The notes below the pieces were generated by a model, which made no database searches, was not told the DNA's origin, and saw nothing but the letters and a program-made list of their open reading frames with translations. Of a stretch of DNA of 64,000 nt, positions 53,878-62,109 are shown in pieces (the first letter of the stretch is position 1; the number at the start of each line of letters is the position of its first letter). The position numbers and the translations under genes are program-made. Source of the DNA: an uncultured Roseobacter sp. (GTDB lineage: Bacteria > Pseudomonadota > Alphaproteobacteria > Rhodobacterales > Rhodobacteraceae); assembly GCF_947499265.1 (NCBI RefSeq), contig NZ_CANMNK010000001.1, positions 705,001-769,000 of the forward strand, in the 5' to 3' direction.

Positions 53878-55065
53878 TTATGGCGCGCGCGCGATCAACC
53901 CTTCATAGATGGCGCTGATTTTCGAAACATGTTTGTCCGTGCCGTAGTTTTCCAACACATCCGCCTTTGCCGCAGACACAATCCGTGACTTGAGGTCCGG
54001 ATTTTCTTTTAGCTTCAATACGGGCTCGACGAAAGCTTCGGGATCATCCTTGTCGACGAGAAAGCCGGTTTTACCGTCTGTAATCGCCTCGGGGTTGCCG
54101 CCGTGATTGGTCGCGATAACAGGTGTGCCGAGGTACATTGCTTCTATCAATGTGCGCCCGAAGGGTTCGTTAAGCGCTGGCACCAGCATAGCATCGATGC
54201 CCGCCATGTACGCATGTATCGGACTGCGAAAACCCATCAGCTTGACGCGCGCCCCAATCCCCAATTGGTTTGCCAGCGCCGGAACGGTTTCGTCCAGACG
54301 GGATTCCGGGCGCTCCACCTCTCCGAAAATGAGGCCGTAGACAGGTGTGTCCGGCACCTGGGCCTGAATGGCGGCCACGGCGCGCACAAAATGGTCGGGC
54401 CGCTTTCGGACGATGATTGTGCCAAAATATCCCAGAATGAGCGCATTATCTTCGATACCCAACTCCGCGCACAAGGCAGCGCGTGCAGCGTTCGGGTCGG
54501 GCGGATCCATATCAAAATCGAAAGGGCTGTGGACGACGTCACATCGCTTTTCGATGCTGCGAAGTGGGTTGTTCGGCTTGGCATATTCGGACACGGTTAC
54601 GATCCTGTTTGCCAGGAGTGGCGCAATTTTGTTGATGCCAAAGCCGTCCGGATCCTGTCGGTGGTGCCAGAGATGCGCCCGTCCGGAGAGACGGGTCGGC
54701 AGTGACCAGTTGGAATGCATCCGCCCGTCGTTCGTGTGGACAATGTCTGCGTCAATGCGCTTCAGGACAGCGCGCAGGGCTGGCAATGATTGGCGCAGAT
54801 ACCCCACCGCGCCTGTGGAATTGCTGGAAGCCAGCGTTCTCTTGGAGCCGAGAATTGGAATGTCCGGAATGGCATCGAACGTATCTCCATTCTGGGTCAG
54901 CATATCAGCGAAAGGCCCGGCAGGATGGTGGATCAGGATACGCGGTTCAAACAGATTGGGGTCAAGGTTGCGGATGAGCATCATGGCAGAGATATGACTG
55001 CCGCCGATCTCGTTTCCGCCAACGAACGGAAAAAGAACGCGAATGCGATTGTTTGTTTTGGTCAT
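53878..55065 (-). CDS. Glycosyltransferase family 4 protein
   Basis: 395 residues from ATG 55065 (AGGA 11 bases before); an ATG at 55086 gives seven more residues. GT-B fold: VLFPFVGGNEIGGSHISAMM at the N-terminus (donor/acceptor loop), ILGYFGTIIVRKRPDHFVRA near 215, LMGFRSPIHAYMAGIDAMLV, and the EX7E-like ALNEPFGRTLIEAMYLGTPV followed by ATNHGGNPEAITDGKTGFLV. Transfers a sugar in surface polysaccharide or glycolipid synthesis. Acceptor and donor unknown. Confidence 0.9.
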   Translation of the reverse strand: MTKTNNRIRVLFPFVGGNEIGGSHISAMMLIRNLDPNLFEPRILIHHPAGPFADMLTQNGDTFDAIPDIPILGSKRTLASSNSTGAVGYLRQSLPALRAVLKRIDADIVHTNDGRMHSNWSLPTRLSGRAHLWHHRQDPDGFGINKIAPLLANRIVTVSEYAKPNNPLRSIEKRCDVVHSPFDFDMDPPDPNAARAALCAELGIEDNALILGYFGTIIVRKRPDHFVRAVAAIQAQVPDTPVYGLIFGEVERPESRLDETVPALANQLGIGARVKLMGFRSPIHAYMAGIDAMLVPALNEPFGRTLIEAMYLGTPVIATNHGGNPEAITDGKTGFLVDKDDPEAFVEPVLKLKENPDLKSRIVSAAKADVLENYGTDKHVSKISAIYEGLIARAP

Positions 55066-55082
55066 CGGTCTGATTGTCCTGC

Positions 55083-55445
55083 TCATTCGGTCGGAGGGGT
55101 CGTTGGCGGCTGGGTAACTGTTAGCAGATCGCCTGGCATTGTCGGTGAAGTCGGCTTTGCGACTTCCTTGCTGTCGCCACTATGTCTTGTCATGCGATAG
55201 GCGGGCGGGGGTAAAGGCGGAGGTGCAGCAGGGGAAGAGGCAGCCATAGCTAAATGGCCGTGATAGCAGGCTCCGCTGGGCGCAACATGGACCGCAGCAA
55301 CCGGACCATGCGCGATAGCTTCTACTATTGGTAAACCAGTTCGCGGCAACGTACATTGTACTCTGGTCCGTTGTGGCACAATAAAAACCCTAATTCCGAA
55401 ACAGCAAAACCGCAGCGCACAACGTGCAAAAAAAATTCCAAACAA
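55083..55445 (-). other. Proline-rich reading frame of doubtful reality
   Basis: 120 codons open; the second half is Ser/Pro/Thr rich (AASSPAAPPPLPPPAYRM). Its TGA overlaps an ATG (55086) of the glycosyltransferase frame, which could mean coupling, but no Shine-Dalgarno precedes its own start and no family is recognised. It may be the tail of a gene that has lost its front. Confidence 0.2.
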
Positions 55446-55813
55446 ACATAAAGACCGTGGTGTTCAAAAATGCAAACATATCCGTCGTTTCATGAGTTTG
55501 CGACTCAAAGCTACTGGCCGGAGTGCTGAGACATGTCCCATCCGTAAGAAGCAGGAGCACGTATCATGCTTTGGTGCTGACGGGGCGGCTGAAATCATCA
55601 AGCGTCTCTCAGTTAAAACATAGCGATGCAGTATTCGGATCGCCAATGAATTGGGAATAGGTCAAACCGCGCGGGTGGAGCTGCGCGTTTTGCATCCCCT
55701 CGGCAAGCTCTGCAGACCCTGTGGGCGTTTCGGGTTCGGTTCAAATCGGACATTTGCATAGCTCACACCGGTCGTTTCGGCGCGTGAACTAGGGCGCGCA
55801 CTTCTCTATCTCG
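55446..55813. other. Gene-free interval
   Basis: 368 bases upstream of the proline-rich frame and downstream of the flavoprotein gene. No supported gene, repeat or terminator seen. Confidence 0.4.
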
Positions 55814-57262
55814 TCACACCTTGCTGCGCGCGTTTTCGGGAATACTGTCTTCTTGTCGGCGCGTCGGATCGGCGGCATCGTCAAAGGATGCGCGGTCCTC
55901 ATTCAGGATTGCCCGTGCCGCTTGAATTCCGGAAAGACTGGCCCAGTCAGCGCCTGGCCGATTGACGTGATAAATCGATTTGAGTTTTGAAACTTCGCCG
56001 AACAAGGCGGTTCTGTAGGCAGTTTGCTGTTCTCGCCAGCTGGCCGCTGCGTTCGTGCGTGGGAAATGCAAAACCTGTGACCCGATCAAATCGCGTGGGT
56101 TCAATATCCCGGCAGTTTCCAGCTCTGAAATCGCAAGTTTTACCTGCTCTTCTTCGGTGTAACCAAGGATGTCCGCTTGACCGGAGCAAAAGAACTCCAC
56201 ACAGTAGGCAGCCTTTCCTTCGGGCACCATCCGGCCCCCAAAAGCCCCGAAGTTCGTGATCCTCCCGCACTTCAAATCGGGATCGTTCACTTCTAGCCAC
56301 GCATGCGGGAATTGGTGTGGCACACCCAGAAACAAGTAGACAAGAAGAACTGACCGGTCCGCTTCCGCCCCCGGTTTCGGCATTTTGATCGATGCAGTAT
56401 TGCGCTCGGGTAGCCTGTCCCAAAGCTGCTCAATCGACATGCTTGAAACAACCTGGCGGGCTGTTTGGACGGTTGTTTTGCCGTCAACGGCATAGGTGAC
56501 CTTCACGCTACCGCATGTTTCGGGCTGCAAGTCGGTAACATTCGCTCCAAAGACAGTTCTTCCACCCAGGGCCGCGTATTCATCGGCAAGCCGTTCAAAA
56601 AGTTGCCCGGTTCCTGCTTTCGGATGCCGCCACGCAACCTGACGCGACACGCCGCCTCGCGATGCCATCGCAATGGCGTTTTTCGCGGTCGCCATTAAAC
56701 CGGTACCCCTGGCTTGACCAACCGGGTTGTCGTCAGGCGGTGGCAAATCAGACCAACGTACGCCGCGAAATTTTTCCCAATAGCCCTGCGCGAGGATGCC
56801 GGCGAACGTTTGCCCGACCCGGAACTGCCAGAAGTCTTCGTAGGTTTTGGGAGATCTGAAGGCGCTGGTCATCCAGCCGCGCAGAAGATCGATGCCACCT
56901 AGTGCGAGCCAGCCAAGTGGCATGGCCCGCATAGGCCCGTGATACTTGCCGGACATCTCGACGATGCGCCCTTTGTACAGGCTGCCGACCCGATGCGGAT
57001 ATTCCGCATAGTCATCGCCCACGGCATTGCGCCACAGGGCATCGATTTCAGGAAACCGCGCATAGAGCTCCTTACGCCCAAGATCCAAAGTGAAATCCTG
57101 CCAGCGCGGAGATCGCATCATCCCGCCAACTTCCTGCCCTTGTTCGAGCAACAGGGGGCTGTGTCCGCCTTTCTGCAACTCCAGAGCAGCACTAAGGCCC
57201 GATGGTCCGGCACCGATTACAATTGTCTCGGTGGCATCCAAATTAAAGTTTTGAGAATCCAT
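55814..57262 (-). CDS. FAD-dependent amine-oxidase-like / protoporphyrinogen oxidase-like oxidoreductase
   Basis: 482 residues. N-terminal dinucleotide fold ETIVIGAGPSGLSAALELQK and the following HSPLLLEQGQEVGGMMRSPR (GG motif), then the internal QLFERLADEYAALGGRTVFG and RQVVSSMSIEQLWDRLPE. This is the NAD(P)-binding/UDP-galactopyranose mutase-type superfamily often found in polysaccharide clusters. The C-terminus LSGIQAARAILNEDRASFDD completes FAD binding. Reaction not predictable; its neighbours suggest sugar or lipid-linked intermediate modification. Confidence 0.85.
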   Translation of the reverse strand: MDSQNFNLDATETIVIGAGPSGLSAALELQKGGHSPLLLEQGQEVGGMMRSPRWQDFTLDLGRKELYARFPEIDALWRNAVGDDYAEYPHRVGSLYKGRIVEMSGKYHGPMRAMPLGWLALGGIDLLRGWMTSAFRSPKTYEDFWQFRVGQTFAGILAQGYWEKFRGVRWSDLPPPDDNPVGQARGTGLMATAKNAIAMASRGGVSRQVAWRHPKAGTGQLFERLADEYAALGGRTVFGANVTDLQPETCGSVKVTYAVDGKTTVQTARQVVSSMSIEQLWDRLPERNTASIKMPKPGAEADRSVLLVYLFLGVPHQFPHAWLEVNDPDLKCGRITNFGAFGGRMVPEGKAAYCVEFFCSGQADILGYTEEEQVKLAISELETAGILNPRDLIGSQVLHFPRTNAAASWREQQTAYRTALFGEVSKLKSIYHVNRPGADWASLSGIQAARAILNEDRASFDDAADPTRRQEDSIPENARSKV

Positions 57263-57383
57263 GTTTCACACACCAAATAAACTTTTCGTTACAATAATCA
57301 GTTACAAGAAGACTGCGATTTGCTAGGATTTACAAAGTTAAATTACATAATAGTCCTAGTTACTCGAAATTGCACTAAAATCA

Positions 57384-58406
57384 ATGGTATATGCGCAAGA
57401 TGATAGTCGATTTTCCAGCGGTGGATTTGTTCTTTCCCTCGATCTGGAACTCATGTGGGGCGTCTACGGCACACATTCCATAGACTCATATGGCCCGAAT
57501 ATTCTGGGCGTGCGTGAGGCTGTTCCCGCATTGCTTGATTTGTTTGACACCAACGGGTTGCATGCAACTTGGGCGACCGTCGGCATGTTGATGTTCGACA
57601 ATCGCGATGAACTTTTGGCCGCACTGCCGCACCGAAGGGCGCAATTTCGGAACCAGCGAGACAATAACTACGCTTTCATTGATACGGTGGGTGAGGATGA
57701 GGCGTCAGACCCCTATCATTTCGGACTGTCAATTGTTCAGGACATTGCTGCTCGGTCGACCCAGGAGCTGGGGACACATACGTTCTCGCATTATTATTGC
57801 CTCGAAGAACCGCTGGACATCCCCGCTTTCACAGCAGACATCGACGCAGCCATTGCCGCGTTTCAGCGCCTTGGCATGCGACCTCGGAGCATTGTTTTTC
57901 CAAGAAATCAGGTGACACCTGGCGCTTTGGACGTATGTGTGGCGCGTGGCGTCGATGTCTACCGCGGGCCAGGTCCATTTCGTGTGGATCGTCCTGCGGC
58001 GCGCGCGCAACAGTCCAAGGCGCAGCGTGGTCTGCGGCTGGCCAACAGTTACGTTCCGCTATGCGGCAGCGCGGTCGTTGATGCCAGTTGGCGTGATGGG
58101 ATTGGGAATGTCCCCGCGAGCCGGTTCTTGCGGCCCTATGCCGGCGGCTCGGCGGCAGGCGCTAGGCTTCAGCTTGGGCTGATCAGGCGGGAAATGCAGC
58201 AGGCGGCCCAGCAGAACCGTATTTTTCATCTATGGTTCCATCCGCATAATTTTGGAACTTATACCAAGGAAAACATATCTGTTCTGAGCGAGATCGTCGC
58301 GTTTTCCGGTGAGTTGAGGGACACTTTTGGGTGGCCGTCTCTGACGATGTCCGAAGCGGCAGATGCAGCCAAAAGAGCCTCCGCTCAGATGTCTGGAGCG
58401 GCGTAA
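57384..58406 (+). CDS. Polysaccharide deacetylase family protein
   Basis: 340 residues, ATG at 57384. NodB-homology layout: SGGFVLSLDLELMWGVYGTH (motif 1, Asp/Glu pair), GLHATWATVGMLMFDNRDEL, QELGTHTFSHYYCLEEPLD (motif 2, HxxxH type) and HLWFHPHNFGTYTKENISVL (C-terminal His). Such enzymes remove N- or O-acetyl groups from polysaccharides. Stop TAA shares its last base with the glycosyltransferase ATG (58406). Confidence 0.85.
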   Translation: MVYAQDDSRFSSGGFVLSLDLELMWGVYGTHSIDSYGPNILGVREAVPALLDLFDTNGLHATWATVGMLMFDNRDELLAALPHRRAQFRNQRDNNYAFIDTVGEDEASDPYHFGLSIVQDIAARSTQELGTHTFSHYYCLEEPLDIPAFTADIDAAIAAFQRLGMRPRSIVFPRNQVTPGALDVCVARGVDVYRGPGPFRVDRPAARAQQSKAQRGLRLANSYVPLCGSAVVDASWRDGIGNVPASRFLRPYAGGSAAGARLQLGLIRREMQQAAQQNRIFHLWFHPHNFGTYTKENISVLSEIVAFSGELRDTFGWPSLTMSEAADAAKRASAQMSGAA

Positions 58407-59650
58407 TGCTGCGTTCAGCCACATATCGTCAGACCGTCGATTCCGAGAGCAGGCGAACTTTCCAAGGGCTTGAAGGAAACGAAACGGTCATCGAGCATCG
58501 GCGAAAACGTGTCATCGTTTTGGCAAGCCTGACCGCATCGCTTGTCGGGTTCCGCTATGATTTGTTGAAATCGATGGCGAAATACGCGGATGTTTTGGCA
58601 TGTGGCCCGAATTCTGACCCTGTGTCAGAGGCGCGGCTCGCGGAGATTGGTGTTGCATTCAAAATTGTCCCGATGGACCGAACAGGGCAAAACCCCTGGC
58701 AAGATCTGAAGACCTTTTTTGCATTGGTCCGCGTCTTCCGCGACTTCTCCCCGGACATCGTCTTTTCTTACACCATGAAGCCGATCATTTATGGCGGCCT
58801 TGCTGCGCGCTGGGCCGGTGTCGAAAAGGTGCTGCCGATGTGCACGGGCCTTGGCTATGTGTTTGTCGATGAGCACTGCAGCCTGCGGAAACGGTTGCTG
58901 CGCAGAGGATCGATACAGCTTTATCGGCACGCGTTAAAAAAGGTTGATGAAGTGATTGTCTATAACGAAGCGGACGCCGCTGAGTTTCGCAGGCATCGGT
59001 TGGTCAGACAAGAATGTCCGGTCAGTGTTATTCCCGGGTCAGGGGTAAATTTGGATCGATTTGCCCAGCACCCTGTGCCAAAAGGTCCGCCGATTTTTCT
59101 GATGGTTGCACGCCTTTTGAAGGACAAGGGAATTTGTGAGTACGTGGAAGCCGCCCGTCGCCTGAAAGCGCGTTATCCCGACGTACGATGTCAACTCTTG
59201 GGCCCATTGGATGCCAATCCCTCGTCGATCAACGCTGAAGAGGTCGAGGCGTGGGGAGCTGAGGGCGTAATTGAGTATTTGGGGGAGACGCCGGATGTGC
59301 GTCCATATTTGGCGGCCTGCAGCGTTTTTGTTCTTCCCTCCTATCGCGAAGGCGTGTCGCGAACAGTGCTTGAGGCGATGTCGACCGGACGCGCGATTAT
59401 CACGTCTGATGCGCCGGGCTGTGCTGAGCCTGTAGTCGATGGCACCACAGGTTTTGTGGTTTCCGTTCGCAATGTCGACGAGTTGGCGGACGCGATGGAA
59501 AGGTTTGTGACCGATGGCAAACTGGGTATGAGATTGGGCGCCGCGGGGCGTGATCTTGCGACGGCGCGGTTTGACGTCAGAAAAGTGAATAAAATCCTCT
59601 TGGCCAAGCTCGGCCTCTCCGCTGAAAAGTCATGCGAAAAAGCGGACTGA
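58406..59650 (+). CDS. Glycosyltransferase family 4 (capsular/O-antigen type)
   Basis: 414 residues from ATG 58406, overlapping the deacetylase stop (TAATG); an upstream frame to 58331 lies within the deacetylase gene. GT-B fold with IVFSYTMKPIIYGGLAARWA and LPMCTGLGYVFVDEHC in the N-domain, and FLMVARLLKDKGICEYVEAA, VFVLPSYREGVSRTVLEAMS, TGRAIITSDAPGCAEPVVDG in the C-domain (EX7E). The pattern matches WbpH/PelF-like and capsular galactosyl- or N-acetylgalactosaminyltransferases. Translation coupling with the deacetylase implies one pathway. Confidence 0.92.
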   Translation: MLRSATYRQTVDSESRRTFQGLEGNETVIEHRRKRVIVLASLTASLVGFRYDLLKSMAKYADVLACGPNSDPVSEARLAEIGVAFKIVPMDRTGQNPWQDLKTFFALVRVFRDFSPDIVFSYTMKPIIYGGLAARWAGVEKVLPMCTGLGYVFVDEHCSLRKRLLRRGSIQLYRHALKKVDEVIVYNEADAAEFRRHRLVRQECPVSVIPGSGVNLDRFAQHPVPKGPPIFLMVARLLKDKGICEYVEAARRLKARYPDVRCQLLGPLDANPSSINAEEVEAWGAEGVIEYLGETPDVRPYLAACSVFVLPSYREGVSRTVLEAMSTGRAIITSDAPGCAEPVVDGTTGFVVSVRNVDELADAMERFVTDGKLGMRLGAAGRDLATARFDVRKVNKILLAKLGLSAEKSCEKAD

Positions 59651-59913
59651 CATTTGAGAATGTCATTGAGACCCCTAATCATTCAAAACGGGTGGCCTTG
59701 ATTGGGTTCGAGTGTGTTGGCCCTGGCATGATCGCCTGAACAAATTCGCGAACTGGCGAGTGTCCATCGCTAGTTAGGTCGGTAAAATTGCCGAATTAAA
59801 ATTTCTGCAGGTTTTAAAATGCTGTTCAGTTTACTTAGCAGGTCCCCTGACGCGTCCTGTTATAGATCATAAATCGAATAGATTCCTTGATTTGCATAGC
59901 GGCACAATATCGC
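59651..59913. other. Convergent intergenic interval
   Basis: 263 bases between convergent genes; no terminator hairpin or gene recognised. Confidence 0.4.
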
Positions 59914-60837
59914 TCACTGAGCGCCACGATAGTCAGCAATAATCTCTTTGGCAGAGATCGTGTTTGAGGCTTTCCTGCCCAAAAAGAACACGCCGCTTGC
60001 GCCATCGACGGCGTAGCTTTCCGGAATGAGGTGATCCAGGTAACGCAGCCAGAAGAATGCGAGCTTCGCAAGGCTGCCCGCTTTACGGGATCGAAACAGT
60101 CCCCGGAATAGGTAGTCGATCGACCAAATCATCTGCGTACCAGGCCCCCCGCTTGAACCGGACTTCACGCGATGGAAGCGGCGGAACAGATAGCGGTGAC
60201 CGCTCTCCGTAAACCGTGTGAAATCGTAAGGGCCCTCGTGCACCTGCTGCATGAAAGGCGTTTCGGCATAGACCAGCCCTTCTGGTTTTAATACGCGCCA
60301 GATTTCTTCAACCACAACCTCGGGTCTCAGGACATGTTCCAGGACCGCTTGAACGACAACACCATCAAAGGTGTCGTTTTGGATCGGGATGTTGTGCGCA
60401 TCCGCAACGAAGTGGATGTTCGACGAGGGATAGATATCAAAGGCAACCAGCTTGATTGCTGAATCTTCATATACTACGTCCATCCCTTGTCCGACCGTGC
60501 CGCCGCCGATGACTAATACAACCGGCTCCGGGTTAAGGGCTTTGAGCGCTTCTATGAAGTTTTCAGAATTCTCCACCGTCGATTTTTTGATGGGGGAAAC
60601 CAGGCGTTTCAAACGGCTGATGATCCCTGAGTAGGAACGACGCTCGATCTGCCCTGCGTCCTCTCCCTTTAGATCTTCGATGTCGATCACCGAATTTGCG
60701 AAATCGACATAGATCGGTAACCCATCGGTTTGTGTTGCTGGGGTGGTGCCTTTGCCTGCGACATTCGTCCGTGCGTCTGGCCATTCAATAAGGTCTTCGA
60801 CAAATTTACGATCTACTAGTGGCATCTCTTTCTCCAA
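59914..60837 (-). CDS. SAM-dependent class I methyltransferase
   Basis: 307 residues. A 110-residue N-terminal extension precedes the fold. SAM motif I is VLVIGGGTVGQGMDVVYED near 118, acidic end of strand 2 at AFDIYPSSNIHFVADAHNIP, then FDGVVVQAVLEHVLRPEVVV and EEIWRVLKPEGLVYAETPF. The remainder (HEGPYDFTRFTESGHRYLFR) is typical of methyltransferases in polysaccharide clusters that methylate sugars or lipid carriers. Target unknown. Confidence 0.9.
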   Translation of the reverse strand: MEKEMPLVDRKFVEDLIEWPDARTNVAGKGTTPATQTDGLPIYVDFANSVIDIEDLKGEDAGQIERRSYSGIISRLKRLVSPIKKSTVENSENFIEALKALNPEPVVLVIGGGTVGQGMDVVYEDSAIKLVAFDIYPSSNIHFVADAHNIPIQNDTFDGVVVQAVLEHVLRPEVVVEEIWRVLKPEGLVYAETPFMQQVHEGPYDFTRFTESGHRYLFRRFHRVKSGSSGGPGTQMIWSIDYLFRGLFRSRKAGSLAKLAFFWLRYLDHLIPESYAVDGASGVFFLGRKASNTISAKEIIADYRGAQ

Positions 60838-60845
60838 CAGGGCGA

Positions 60846-61265
60846 CTAATTTACGCGGCTGTATCCATTAATTTTTCGGTTCGTGCACGGTCCTGAAACG
60901 GGGGGGAAACCTGAAGTTATTTGTGTATGTGACATTGGGGTCTTAAGCCATTCGCGGCAAGCTAAGAGAAGATCGTCATACATTTCGGGCTTCTCAAAGG
61001 AATTTTGCAGCTTGGCGCGCGCGAACGATATGCTCTCCCGCAGCGTCCGTGAGAATGACGGCCCGCCCCTACGCGACCCTGGTAGTTCGTGCGACGGGAA
61101 AGGACAGTCCTCGTATCGGCTAAAAAGCTCGAAACGGCCGGCAAAGTTCTTGTCCGGTGCCGAAATGGTGTAGTCTAGGTTGGCGATTTGGAACGTCATT
61201 TCGGGACTTCTGTAGCCTTGTTCACCTGAATCTGAAGCTTTACTTGCACGCGCGATGAGTGGCAT
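60846..61265 (-). CDS. Hypothetical protein
   Basis: 139 residues (or 117 from the ATG at 61199). No family recognised; no signal peptide or membrane span. The middle, FEKPEMYDDLLLACREWLKT, is helical and charged. It precedes the methyltransferase gene by eight bases on the same strand. It may be the partial N-terminal relic of a longer polysaccharide gene; coding status is uncertain. Confidence 0.35.
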   Translation of the reverse strand: MPLIARASKASDSGEQGYRSPEMTFQIANLDYTISAPDKNFAGRFELFSRYEDCPFPSHELPGSRRGGPSFSRTLRESISFARAKLQNSFEKPEMYDDLLLACREWLKTPMSHTQITSGFPPVSGPCTNRKINGYSRVN

Positions 61266-62109
61266 CGCATGTCGTCACCGCTCGGACTTGAAACAGACCC
61301 AGTCGCGACGGTGTTAGAAATAGCCAAAGGATAATCGGCGCAGAGAGCGCGCAAAAAGCGGGTTGCAAGGGTCAAGTGAACACCGATCCGTATGCTGCTT
61401 TTGCCCTGACCAGATGGCAGCTGGTTGTCGCGTCACTACAATTACTCATATCCAAATACCCTATAAACAAAATACTAGCCCCCTATTCGGGTTGCCAACA
61501 CTATACAAATGATATGCGCCTACATCGAAAAATCGGAAACTGCTGATACCTGCGCAGAAATTACTCGTTTGTGCTTTGTCTTTCTCATTCGTGCAAAATA
61601 TGTCCAAAAGCGCTTTGATCTTCAAATTTTGGGCTCACCATCCTATCGTTATTCAAAAGTGTTTAATGATTTCGGCTCCACGCGTCCAAGCAGGCTCCAG
61701 CGACCACTTCGCCAGACTCGCTTGGGTAAAGGAAATCTCACTTTGGCCAAGCGCGGCCGGGGACGAAATCTTTGCCATAAACTATATGTAGGATGTTCGA
61801 CGAGGGAAGTGGTTTATTGGCGTATTTCTGCAATCTGCGTCCGCGTGCAAACTTATGTGTTATTTTTCAGTACTTTAGTGAGCGATCACATTGATGGATG
61901 AATGCCCTCTTGATTGGGAAGTGAAAAGCGTTCTCTTTGAAGTTGCGTAGCTCTGTATTGGATTCCCTTATGGAGGGCAGCTTTCGACTCGAACCTTGCC
62001 TTCCAAGGCTTAATGCGAATCGCTAAAGCTATGTTTTGGCGTGCTAAAAAGTGATCTGTGTCTATTCCTAAACATTGTTTGCTTTGTCAGAACCTATCAA
62101 ACTTGTGCT
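61266..62109. other. AT-richer gene-free region between polysaccharide cluster and c-di-GMP gene
   Basis: 844 bases. Lower GC than the rest. Several frames of 60 to 130 codons (for example plus 61509-61901) show no family features. Possible remnants of an excised mobile element or a long promoter region; no terminal repeats or target duplications recognised. Confidence 0.4.
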
